Shown: positions 1 to 6,946 of the stretch, piece after piece | Layout: every line of letters begins with the position of its first letter | Position numbering within the stretch: position 1 is the stretch's first letter | Source of the DNA: Bacteroidota bacterium | GTDB lineage: Bacteria > Bacteroidota > Ignavibacteria > Ignavibacteriales > Ignavibacteriaceae | Direction of reading: 5' to 3' | Length of the DNA: 11,368 nt | Assembly: GCA_021778375.1 (NCBI GenBank) | Contig: JAJYCM010000065.1 | Coordinates: 1-11,368 of the forward strand | Notes under the pieces: generated by a model | Database searches by the model: none | Seen by the model: only the letters and a program-made list of their open reading frames with translations | Told to the model about the DNA's origin: nothing | Position numbers and translations under genes: made by a program

Positions 1-837
1 CGTAAACCAGAAATCAATTTTAACTTTGATAATTATATAACTAAGCAAGTATTTTACAATAGCAAAGACGGAACTAAGGTTCCTATGTTTATTGTTTATA
101 AGAAAGGGCTGAAGAGAAACGGAAACAACCCTGCTTTTCTTTATGCATACGGCGGTTTTGATATCAGTATAAATCCGGCGTTCAGTATTACACGATTAAT
201 TTTTCTTGAGAATGGCGGAGTGCTTGCAATTCCTAATATTCGCGGAGGGGGCGAATATGGCGAAGCATGGCACAAAGCAGGTATGCTTGGCAAAAAGCAG
301 AATGTGTTTGATGATTTTATTGCGGCAGCAGAATACTTAATTAAAGAAAAATATACTTCTTCCCAAAAGCTTGCTATAAACGGCGCTTCAAATGGTGGAA
401 TGCTAATCGGCGCTGTTACAAATCAACGACCTGATTTATTTAGGGTTGCAATTCCTCAAGTAGGCGTACAGGATATGCTTCGATTCCAGAAATTTACAAT
501 CGGTTGGGCTTGGGTAAGCGAATATGGTTCAAGTGATGATTCGGCTCAGTTTCAATATTTATATAAGTACTCGCCGCTTCAAAATATTAGGTCGGGTGTA
601 AACTATCCTGCAATAATGGCAACTACGGCGGATCACGATGATCGCGTGGTTCCTGCACATTCTTTTAAGTATATAGCAACACTTCAGGATAAGTATAAAG
701 GAGATAATCCGATCTTAATTAGAATTGAGACTCGTGCGGGACACGGCGCAGGTAAGCCTACTTCAAAAATTATTGATGAATGGACTGATATTTGGTCGTT
801 TATATTTTATAATTTAGGTGTGAAGACTATCTACTAA
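1..837 (+). CDS. Prolyl oligopeptidase (S9A), C-terminal catalytic domain, 5'-truncated
   Basis: Serine peptidase that cuts short peptides after proline. The frame is open from base 1, so the gene begins outside the window; 278 residues are visible, and the ATG at 85 is an internal Met, not the start. What remains is the alpha/beta-hydrolase domain; the beta-propeller that filters substrates by size lies upstream. Counting from base 1, the nucleophile is Ser130 in NGASNGGM (codon 388-390), the acid is probably Asp213 in TADHDDRVVP, with the substrate-binding Arg two residues later, and the base is His248 in RAGHGAGKP. The oxyanion-side YGGF and the RGGGEYGEAWH motif are also present. Spacing of the triad matches the animal enzyme closely and the C terminus looks complete. 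Whether it has a signal peptide cannot be seen. It converges with pruA. Family assignment is very secure. Confidence 0.96.
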   Translation, partial: RKPEINFNFDNYITKQVFYNSKDGTKVPMFIVYKKGLKRNGNNPAFLYAYGGFDISINPAFSITRLIFLENGGVLAIPNIRGGGEYGEAWHKAGMLGKKQNVFDDFIAAAEYLIKEKYTSSQKLAINGASNGGMLIGAVTNQRPDLFRVAIPQVGVQDMLRFQKFTIGWAWVSEYGSSDDSAQFQYLYKYSPLQNIRSGVNYPAIMATTADHDDRVVPAHSFKYIATLQDKYKGDNPILIRIETRAGHGAGKPTSKIIDEWTDIWSFIFYNLGVKTIY

Positions 838-876
838 AGTTTTCCTATATGCCGAGTCTGTTGCACAACTTCCAGA

Positions 877-986
877 TGTCGTTTCGAAGGAGCTTGCCTA
901 TCGGCAGGCAGGTCTTCGACTGAGATATCCTTTCAACTTGTGTACCAAAGCTATACATGGGATTTCTCCCTCCGGTCGAAATGACA
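877..986. repeat. REPIN-like inverted repeat element with an internal hairpin
   Basis: The ends form an inverted repeat: TGTCGTTTCGA (877-887) against TCGAAATGACA (976-986), 10 of 11 positions complementary. A second matched module lies inside: GAGATATCC (922-930) on the plus strand and GAGAAATCC read on the minus strand near 961-969, 8 of 9 the same. So one module occurs twice, head to head. The left half contains a strong hairpin at 884-919: outer arms TCGAAG/CTTCGA and an inner seven-pair stem GCTTGCC/GGCAGGC (one G-T wobble) with loop TATC. It sits between two convergent genes, where such elements are common and may stop transcription. That it is a dispersed family is inference from its look; other copies cannot be seen here. 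Confidence 0.6.
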
Positions 987-1013
987 CAAAGTCGTTATAT
1001 AAGACTCTCTGGC

Positions 1014-1069
1014 GGATTGGAGAAATGGAAGAATGGGATAAATCCATTATTCCAAAACTCCATTACTCC
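1014..1069. repeat. Imperfect inverted repeat, copy A of a GGAGTAATGG-type repeat
   Basis: The left arm begins GGAGAAATGGA (1018-1028) and the right arm ends TCCATTACTCC (1059-1069); these are complementary at 10 of 11 positions. The segment 1044-1069 matches 2946-2971 at 22 of 26 positions without gaps, sharing CCATTATTCCA and CATTACTCC, so this is one of two related copies in the window. It lies just downstream of pruA and next to the REPIN-like element. No coding content is seen. Confidence 0.55.
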
Positions 1070-1101
1070 GGAGAACTTTTGTATGTAATATGACGCTTTA
1101 A

Positions 1102-2733
1102 CTATTTCTCATTCATAAATGGATAACGCCAATCTTTTGGAGGAACAAATGTTTCTTTAATCGAGCGTGCAGTCATCCACCGCATGATGTTCATTGCACT
1201 ACCCGCTTTATCATTTGTACCTGATGAGCGACCGCCTCCGAATGGCTGTTGCCCGACAACTGCTGCGGTTGGTTTATCGTTAATGTAAAAATTGCCGGCA
1301 GCATTGCGGAGTTTGTTCGACATTTTTACTAATACATTTCTATCTTGAGACCAGATAGCTCCAGTAAGTGCGTAAGGCGATGTCGTGTCGCACAGATCCA
1401 GTGTCTCATCAAACTTATCGTCTTCATAAACGAATATTGTAAACACAGGGCCAAATATTTCTTCTTCCATTGTTTTGAATCGGGGATTGGTAGTTACTAT
1501 TGTAGTAGGCTCAATAAAAAATCCTTTCGAGTCGTCGCACTTGCCGCCGGTAATAATTTCTGCTTCTTTAGATTCCTTCGCAAAATCAATATAGGATTTT
1601 ATAGTATTGAAAGCTCCTTTATCAATTACCGCAGACATAAAGTTTGTAAAGTCTTCCGGGTTACCCATTTTCATTTTATTTACTTCAGTAACATATTTTT
1701 CCTTGAATTCCTGCCAGCGAGATTTTGGAATATACATACGTGAGGCGGCGGAACATTTTTGTCCTTGATATTCAAATGCACCGCGGATAGCAGCAACAAC
1801 AAGGGCATCCACATCAGCTGTATTATGTGCAAAGATAAAATCCTTTCCTCCAGTTTCTCCGACAATACGAGGATAATATTTTGCCTTATGAATGTTTTCT
1901 CCAATGGTCTTCCACATACCTTGAAATACGGCTGTCGAACCGGTGAAATGAATACCTGCAAGCTCCGGACTTGCGAGGACGGGGTCACCAACTTCGCCGC
2001 CGGAACCGGGGACAAAATTAATTACTCCTGCGGGTAATCCAGCTTCCTCCCAAAGCTTCATTAGAAAGTATGCAACGTAAACTGCACTGGAGGCGGGTTT
2101 CCATAAGGAGACATTTCCAACGATAACAGGAGCTGTCGGTAAATTTCCGGCAATCGAAGTAAAGTTGAATGGAGTTACAGCAAACACGAATCCTTCAAGC
2201 GGGCGGTATTCCTCGCGGTTCCACATTCCTTTGGGTGAATAAGGTTGTTCTCCCATCAATTGAGTCATATAGAAAGTATTGAAACGCCAGAAATCTATTA
2301 ACTCGCAAGAAGAGTCTATTTCAGCCTGGTAAATGGTCTTCGATTGACCGAGCATAGTAGCAGCGTTTAATGTAGATCGCCATGTAGTTGATAAAAGTTC
2401 GGCAGCTTTTTGAAAGACAGAGGCGCGGTGTTCCCATGGCATATCAGCCCAGGATTTTCTTGCTTCAAGTGCGGCCTCAATTGCCATTTTAACTTCTTTA
2501 GCGCCGGCTTTGTGATAGACTCCTAATAGCTTTGAATGATCATGAGGTGTACGGATTTCGGCAGTTTTTCCAGTTTTAATTTCCTTGCCACCGATGATAA
2601 GAGGGATTTCAATTTGTTTAGATTGAAGCTCTGCAAGCTTCTTTTTTAACTCAGCTTTTTCCGGTGTTCCCGGCGCATAAGTCAGAACCGGCTCGTTTAC
2701 CGGTATCGGAAGTTTGAAATATGCATTGGACAT
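1102..2733 (-). CDS. pruA: L-glutamate gamma-semialdehyde (1-pyrroline-5-carboxylate) dehydrogenase, ALDH4 type
   Basis: Oxidises glutamate gamma-semialdehyde, the open form of P5C, to glutamate with NAD+, the second step of proline catabolism; cytoplasmic. The 543-residue protein is a full-length single-function ALDH4, near the length of the animal enzyme, with no fused proline dehydrogenase domain. Visible motifs: TPFNFTSIAGN around 187-197 with the oxyanion Asn190, GSTAVF in the NAD-binding region (265-270), the general-base Glu293 in VGETGGKD, the nucleophile Cys327 in GQKCSAAS (codon 1753-1755), EEEIFGPV (423-430) and PFGGGRSSGTNDKAG (497-511). The start is ATG 2733, with AAGGA at 2742-2746 eight bases upstream. 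A good promoter lies at 2763-2791. The matching proline dehydrogenase is not in this window. It could be called rocA or ALDH4A1-like elsewhere; the function is secure. Confidence 0.96.
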   Translation of the reverse strand: MSNAYFKLPIPVNEPVLTYAPGTPEKAELKKKLAELQSKQIEIPLIIGGKEIKTGKTAEIRTPHDHSKLLGVYHKAGAKEVKMAIEAALEARKSWADMPWEHRASVFQKAAELLSTTWRSTLNAATMLGQSKTIYQAEIDSSCELIDFWRFNTFYMTQLMGEQPYSPKGMWNREEYRPLEGFVFAVTPFNFTSIAGNLPTAPVIVGNVSLWKPASSAVYVAYFLMKLWEEAGLPAGVINFVPGSGGEVGDPVLASPELAGIHFTGSTAVFQGMWKTIGENIHKAKYYPRIVGETGGKDFIFAHNTADVDALVVAAIRGAFEYQGQKCSAASRMYIPKSRWQEFKEKYVTEVNKMKMGNPEDFTNFMSAVIDKGAFNTIKSYIDFAKESKEAEIITGGKCDDSKGFFIEPTTIVTTNPRFKTMEEEIFGPVFTIFVYEDDKFDETLDLCDTTSPYALTGAIWSQDRNVLVKMSNKLRNAAGNFYINDKPTAAVVGQQPFGGGRSSGTNDKAGSAMNIMRWMTARSIKETFVPPKDWRYPFMNEK

Positions 2734-2762
2734 AAATGTTTTCCTTTAATTTTGTTTTGGAT

Positions 2763-2791
2763 ATTATGTATCCGTGTAATAATTATTTCAA
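2763..2791 (-). promoter_or_regulatory. Predicted sigma70-type promoter of pruA
   Basis: Read on the minus strand: -35 TTGAAA (2786-2791), a 17-base spacer, and -10 CATAAT (2763-2768). Each hexamer matches consensus at 5 of 6 positions and the spacing is ideal. Transcription would begin near 2755, giving a leader of roughly 20 bases that includes the AAGGA ribosome binding site. Prediction from sequence only. Confidence 0.55.
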
Positions 2792-2890
2792 TACTGAAAT
2801 TTATAATTGGCAGAATGGAAATGCAATTGTTAATGATAGATCAGTGCAAGATGTGGAAATGAGAAGTACGTTAGAGTGCATTAATAATTT

Positions 2891-2971
2891 GTGGAGTGGT
2901 GGAGTAGTGGTGGTGGAGTGGAGTTGTGGAATAGATTAATTATTTCCATTATTCCAGCATTTCATTACTCC
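2891..2971. repeat. G-rich repeat, copy B of the GGAGTAATGG-type repeat
   Basis: The left part (2891-2931) is a run of GTGGAGTGG/GGAGTAGTGG-like units rich in GG doublets on the plus strand. The right part 2946-2971 matches copy A (1044-1069) at 22 of 26 positions. The left and right parts are loosely complementary (GGAGTAGTGG against CATTACTCC). It lies about 100 bases upstream of the pruA promoter and downstream of ychF. The GG doublets could permit a two-tier G-quadruplex; that is only a possibility. Confidence 0.5.
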
Positions 2972-3046
2972 AAAGGGAAATCCCGAGTAAGGTTAATCAA
3001 TAAGTAATTGGAGTATAATTATTGAAGATCGGGTGTCTATCGATTT

Positions 3047-4147
3047 TTATACATTAAACAGAAAGTGCATAACATCTCCGTCGTGGACAACGTAGTCTTT
3101 GCCTTCCACACGCATAACACCGGCAGATTTACAGGCGGATTCAGATTTATATGTAATATAATCATTATAGCCGATTACTTCTGCACGAATAAATCCTTTT
3201 TCAAAATCTGTATGAATTACTCCTGCGGCTTGCGGAGCTTTCCAGCCGCGATGAATCGTCCAAGCCCTTACTTCTTTAGGTCCGGCAGTAAAATAACTGA
3301 TTAAGCCCAGCGTATGGAAGCCTGTGCGGATAATTTTTTCAAGGCCGCTTTCTTTAACACCGTAAGATGCAAGAAATTCTTCGCGCTCTTCGTCTTCAAG
3401 TCCGACCAATTCTTCTTCTACTTTAGCAGATATTTTTACCCAATCAGCTCCCTTAGATTCGGCATAAGCTTTTAAGGATTTAACGTAATCGTTATCTTCT
3501 GCTAAACTGCTCTCATTAACATTGGCGCAGTAGATCATATTTTTTGCGGTCATTAGACGAAGTTCATTAAAAATTTCTCTTATAGATTCTTTATCTTTTT
3601 CTGGAAATGATGACGCGGGGTTCCCTTGATTCATATAACTCATAAGCGCTTCGGCATCTTCAGCAGCAGCTTTTGCATTCTTATCTCCCTTTGCCATTTT
3701 TTGTAGGCGATCAATCTTTTTTTCGAGGGTTTGAACATCGGCAAGGATTAATTCCGTCTCAATTACTTCAATATCTCGAAGAGGGTCGATGCTGCCGTCA
3801 ACGTGGACAATATCATTATCCTCAAAACATCTTACTACATGTAGGATTGCTTCGGTTTCGCGGATGTTAGTTAAAAATTGATTGCCGAGCCCTTCGCCTT
3901 TGCTGGCTCCTTTAACAAGTCCAGCAATATCAACAAAATCCACAGTTGAATTTACAAGGCGTGCAGGATTAACAAGAACAGCCAATTTGTTTATTCTTTC
4001 GTCTGGCACCGGTACTATTGCCTTATTAGGTTCGATGGTGCAAAAAGGATAGTTCGCTGCCTCCGCGTTTTGTGCTTTGGTAAGCGCATTAAATAAGGTG
4101 GACTTACCAACATTTGGCAGACCTACTATTCCGATACTTAGACCCAT
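3047..4147 (-). CDS. ychF: YchF/OLA1-family ATPase (Obg-related P-loop protein)
   Basis: Universal Obg-like P-loop NTPase that prefers ATP over GTP and binds ribosomes; linked to translation and stress responses. At 366 residues it is the usual full length. Visible: G1 GLPNVGKST (9-17), switch region with PFCTIEPN (34-41), G3 DIAGLVKGASKGEGLGNQF (73-91), and the altered G4 NVNE (209-212) in place of NKxD, which explains the ATP preference of the family. A charged coiled-coil-like stretch covers about 128-170 and the C-terminal TGS domain about 283-366, ending in the conserved DYVVHDGDVMHFLFNV. The start ATG 4147 has TGGAG seven bases upstream (4155-4159). It lies 104 bases after dipeptidyl peptidase III on the same strand but has its own promoter candidate, so it is probably a separate unit. 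Confidence 0.97.
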   Translation of the reverse strand: MGLSIGIVGLPNVGKSTLFNALTKAQNAEAANYPFCTIEPNKAIVPVPDERINKLAVLVNPARLVNSTVDFVDIAGLVKGASKGEGLGNQFLTNIRETEAILHVVRCFEDNDIVHVDGSIDPLRDIEVIETELILADVQTLEKKIDRLQKMAKGDKNAKAAAEDAEALMSYMNQGNPASSFPEKDKESIREIFNELRLMTAKNMIYCANVNESSLAEDNDYVKSLKAYAESKGADWVKISAKVEEELVGLEDEEREEFLASYGVKESGLEKIIRTGFHTLGLISYFTAGPKEVRAWTIHRGWKAPQAAGVIHTDFEKGFIRAEVIGYNDYITYKSESACKSAGVMRVEGKDYVVHDGDVMHFLFNV

Positions 4148-4148
4148 T

Positions 4149-4159
4149 TGGAGGCTCCA
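4149..4159 (-). promoter_or_regulatory. ychF ribosome binding site inside a short inverted repeat
   Basis: The 11 bases TGGAGGCTCCA form perfect five-base arms around a single central G. On the minus strand the TGGAG at 4155-4159 is the Shine-Dalgarno sequence, seven bases before the ATG. The arms cannot fold on themselves with a one-base loop, so this is more likely chance or a dimer-protein site than an RNA hairpin. It does fix the start codon. Confidence 0.5.
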
Positions 4160-4192
4160 GATAATTAATAAAATAGTTTATTCTATGAAAAT

Positions 4193-4219
4193 ATTATAAG
4201 AATAGGAATTTACTTGCAA
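4193..4219 (-). promoter_or_regulatory. Predicted promoter of ychF
   Basis: Read on the minus strand: a perfect -10 TATAAT (4193-4198) and -35 TTGCAA (4214-4219) with a 15-base spacer, or TTTGCA with 16. The spacer is short, but the -10 is exact and lies about 45 bases before the ychF start. Transcription would begin near 4186. Confidence 0.45.
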
Positions 4220-4251
4220 AAACCAAAGACTGGCATTTGCCCAACCTTCAG

Positions 4252-6270
4252 TCAATTATCATATTGCAAAAATGAATATTTTTCGGCATAATAAAGCATT
4301 TGCTCAGTAAAGTCTTCAGGATAACTAATGTTTACGTTGACAATTTTTCCATCTCGATATTTCGGTGTAAGAACCGGGTTAATAAATCCACGGTAAGGAG
4401 CAATATTTAATTTTGCATATCTCTCTTTAACTTCTTTGTGGATTTCCGTGTCAACGTTTACGCCGTAAGTTTCAATCAAATACTTTGCTTTTTCATAATC
4501 TCCTTCGGAGGTTATTCTTTGAATTTCTTTCAGAAATTCGCCAAAGATTATTCTAAGTCTTTCAAAATCTTTTATTACAAAAAATGTTTTCCTGTCTTTT
4601 ACTATTTTTTCAATAACATCTTTTTCAACTTGTTTATTAGACAAATTAGCGTCTGATATATATTTGCTTCTGCCTTTTTCGTAAGCCCATTTAGAAATAA
4701 GCTGGCGGTTACGCATGTGAGACTCTTCAATATTGTCTCCAAACTCAATTCTATAAAGCTGGAGCATCAAACCATTGCGGATATATTTTTCAATGCCTGC
4801 CTTCACTGCTTCAAAATTAGGAAGTAGTCCAAGCTCGAGCAATTTTTTATCCGGTAGATAATAGAGAGCAACTAAGTCTGCACGGGTTTCTTCAATTGCA
4901 GATGCATAATTCTTTAGGGTTTGCTTCGGCGTTCCGACGCCGGGGTTTATTTGTCCGGAGCCATGCCCAATTACTTCATGCAAATCAGTGTGAATATTAT
5001 CAGCAAGAGGAGCATACTTTTTTGCTCTCTCTATTTCTTCATCATCAAAACAAAATTCATGCAACAACTTTTCGGAAGCGGCTTTGTCGTATGCATAAAC
5101 AATATTGCCGAGGTTAACTGATTTGGAACCGAATTCTTTGCGTATCCAATTAGCGTTGGGAAGATTTATACCAATTGGAGTAGAGGGAGAAGCATCTCCC
5201 GCTTCAACGACAACAGTAATTACTTTTGCTGAAATACCCACACAATTTTTCTTTTTGAATCGACCATCAATAGGGGAATTATCTTCAAACCATTGGGCAT
5301 TATCGCTAATTGCTTTTATTCTCTTGGTTGCCTCAATGTCCTTTATCGAAACAATTCCCTCATAAGTACCGCGATAACCGAGCGGGTCACCGTAAACTTC
5401 AATAAATCCACTAACTATGTCGACATTACTTTCGGTATCTTTAAGCCAGGCAATATTATATTCGTCAAACAACTTTAGATCACCAGTTCTATAAAACTCA
5501 ACTAATTTATTTAACGCTAATTTCTGGGATTCATCTTCGGTAATTCCACATGCCTTTTCCAACCAATAAATTATCTTCTCTATCGCCGGAGAATACATTC
5601 CGCCGACTTTCCAGACTTTTTCTTTAATCTCGTCATTTTCTTTTACAAGCTTTGAGTTTAACCCGTAGGAGATTGGCTTATCGGAATTATTATTTTCAAT
5701 TAACGAATAATACTTTTCAACCTCTTTTTGAGTTAACCCTTCATAATAATTATTTGCTGATGTTTTAATTACGTCATTATTTGAATCAAGGTTTACTCTT
5801 TGTGCATCTACGATAGGATCAAAGATTATGTGGGTTATTTCTTCAAGAAACTCTTTGATTGTTTGGTTTGGGGTTAAGGGAAATTTCTTGGTGTCAGAAT
5901 TAAGAACTAGATACTTAAAATATTCTTGCGAGATTTCAGGAGTGAATTTCTTAGTTGAATAATGGTGATGAATACCGTTTGAAAACCAAACACGTTTAGT
6001 ATAGATTAAAAAATTATTGAACTCCGTGGATTTTCTATCACCAGCAAAGGACTTTACAATTGTATCTAGGGTTCTTTTAATTTTTAGATTGTGCTTATAG
6101 TTTTGATCGTAAATTATTTCTCTTCCAGATAGAGCAGCTTCATATAAATAATAGGCAAGTGTTTTTTCTTTCAACGAAAGGTTTTCAAATCCAGGAACTT
6201 GATAACGGAGAATTTCGATATCTACAAATTTTTCAGAAGTGAACTTAAAATTATTTTCTTTATCGGGCAT
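4252..6270 (-). CDS. Dipeptidyl peptidase III (M49 zinc metallopeptidase)
   Basis: Zinc exopeptidase that removes dipeptides from the N terminus of oligopeptides. Zinc ligands are visible: the M49-specific hexapeptide HEVIGH (His431, Glu432, His436; bases 4963-4980) and EETRAD (460-465), whose second Glu (Glu461) is the third ligand. The block PSTPIGINLPNANWIRKEFG (362-381) just before the zinc site is also typical of the family. Its 672 residues fit bacterial members and are shorter than the animal enzyme. The N terminus is polar with no signal peptide or lipobox, so it should be cytoplasmic. No Shine-Dalgarno sequence precedes ATG 6270; the gene lies only 20 bases after the HAD gene, so it is probably co-transcribed. 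Homologues are sometimes mislabelled as dihydrofolate reductase or plain zinc hydrolase; nothing here resembles dihydrofolate reductase. Confidence 0.94.
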   Translation of the reverse strand: MPDKENNFKFTSEKFVDIEILRYQVPGFENLSLKEKTLAYYLYEAALSGREIIYDQNYKHNLKIKRTLDTIVKSFAGDRKSTEFNNFLIYTKRVWFSNGIHHHYSTKKFTPEISQEYFKYLVLNSDTKKFPLTPNQTIKEFLEEITHIIFDPIVDAQRVNLDSNNDVIKTSANNYYEGLTQKEVEKYYSLIENNNSDKPISYGLNSKLVKENDEIKEKVWKVGGMYSPAIEKIIYWLEKACGITEDESQKLALNKLVEFYRTGDLKLFDEYNIAWLKDTESNVDIVSGFIEVYGDPLGYRGTYEGIVSIKDIEATKRIKAISDNAQWFEDNSPIDGRFKKKNCVGISAKVITVVVEAGDASPSTPIGINLPNANWIRKEFGSKSVNLGNIVYAYDKAASEKLLHEFCFDDEEIERAKKYAPLADNIHTDLHEVIGHGSGQINPGVGTPKQTLKNYASAIEETRADLVALYYLPDKKLLELGLLPNFEAVKAGIEKYIRNGLMLQLYRIEFGDNIEESHMRNRQLISKWAYEKGRSKYISDANLSNKQVEKDVIEKIVKDRKTFFVIKDFERLRIIFGEFLKEIQRITSEGDYEKAKYLIETYGVNVDTEIHKEVKERYAKLNIAPYRGFINPVLTPKYRDGKIVNVNISYPEDFTEQMLYYAEKYSFLQYDN

Positions 6271-6290
6271 AAGTTATTTTTAGAAATAAA

Positions 6291-6899
6291 TTAAATAATG
6301 TTTTTTCCTTTTAAATCAGACATAAGCTTTTCATAATCAAGAAACTGAACCGCATCCCAGCCTGATTTTTGTGCTCCTTCTACGTATTCTGCCACATCAT
6401 CAATAAAAATATGTTCTTCCGGAGGAAAATTTGTAAATGCTTCTACAGAGCGATAGATTTTTTCTTCCGGTTTTACTGCACGAACTTCATAGGATAAAAT
6501 TAGTTTATCGAAATATTTTAAGAATTCATTATCCTTCCATCCGTATTTCCGATGAATCGAATTGGTATTAGAAAGTAAGACAAGCTTATATTTTTCTTTT
6601 AGCTTTGGAAGTAATGCAGCAACATCATGGTTTACGGTGAATATTTGAGAATAATCCTTGCAAAAAGTATCGCCATCAATTTTGTATTCAAGGACTTCAA
6701 GCATTTTTTGTATAAAATCACTCTCAGAAATATCACCTCGTTCAAATTGGCGATGAATGTCATAATTGTTTTTATAGTAAGCGGCAAACTTATCGCCAAG
6801 CCCTGGTTTTATTGCGTTAAATCTTTCAGTCATTAAGCTATAATTGAAAGGAATAAGAACATTACCTAAATCAAAAACAATGGAAGAATATTTTTTCAT
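6291..6899 (-). CDS. HAD-superfamily hydrolase, subfamily IA (YihX-like phosphatase)
   Basis: Probable small-molecule phosphatase; substrate unknown. Four HAD motifs are visible in the 202-residue product: I, FDLGNVL with nucleophile Asp10; II, LLSNTNS with Ser110; III, Lys143 in VKPEEKIYR; IV, IFIDDVAEYVEGA with Asp167/Asp168. The cap between motifs I and II is alpha-helical, as in class C1. The usual second Asp of motif I (DxDx) is Gly, as in YihX-type DLGNV proteins, so it may use a different acid/base group. I chose ATG 6899, which puts motif I five residues further in than in most relatives; an in-frame TTG at 6923 would add eight residues (MKKDERSL) but has no ribosome binding site. It starts 47 bases after the M16 partner and ends 20 bases before dipeptidyl peptidase III. 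Confidence 0.88.
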   Translation of the reverse strand: MKKYSSIVFDLGNVLIPFNYSLMTERFNAIKPGLGDKFAAYYKNNYDIHRQFERGDISESDFIQKMLEVLEYKIDGDTFCKDYSQIFTVNHDVAALLPKLKEKYKLVLLSNTNSIHRKYGWKDNEFLKYFDKLILSYEVRAVKPEEKIYRSVEAFTNFPPEEHIFIDDVAEYVEGAQKSGWDAVQFLDYEKLMSDLKGKNII

Positions 6900-6926
6900 C
6901 AATGATCTTTCATCTTTTTTCAAAAT

Positions 6927-6939
6927 CTGTTATTAACAG
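6927..6939. repeat. Short perfect dyad between the M16 partner gene and the HAD gene
   Basis: CTGTTA-T-TAACAG has six-base perfect arms around one base. It fills much of the short gap between the two genes. No T run follows at terminator distance and the loop is too small for a stable RNA hairpin. It may be a protein-binding site or chance in AT-rich DNA. Confidence 0.35.
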
Positions 6940-6946
6940 CAGTATT

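Larger units (their letters stand above)
2734..3046. other. Intergenic region between ychF and pruA, 313 bases
   Basis: Holds the pruA ribosome binding site and promoter at its left end and the G-rich repeat copy B in its middle. An open frame at 2736-2939 (+) runs through promoter and repeat, matches no protein family I know and starts without a ribosome binding site, so I do not call it a gene. I see no hairpin followed by a T run that would end ychF transcription; a small GGGA-AA-TCCC dyad lies at 2975-2984. Confidence 0.7.

Noticed and set aside
884..919. Hairpin as an intrinsic terminator
   Set aside because: The stem is strong but no T run follows on either strand; better explained as part of the repeat element, though it may still hinder transcription.
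1345..1743. 132-residue open frame on the plus strand
   Set aside because: It lies wholly inside pruA on the opposite strand, has low-complexity Phe/Tyr/Cys-rich composition and no known motif.
1680..2015. 111-residue open frame on the minus strand
   Set aside because: It is an out-of-frame shadow inside pruA, whose own frame is intact with all catalytic motifs.
2736..2939. 67-residue open frame on the plus strand upstream of pruA
   Set aside because: It runs through the predicted pruA promoter and the G-rich repeat; no ribosome binding site and no protein-like pattern.
4963..4980. Possible loss of the M49 zinc motif because HEXXH is absent
   Set aside because: HEVIGH is the normal six-residue M49 motif with one extra residue, so the enzyme looks intact.
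4896..5365. Several overlapping plus-strand frames
   Set aside because: All are antisense to the conserved zinc-site region of dipeptidyl peptidase III.
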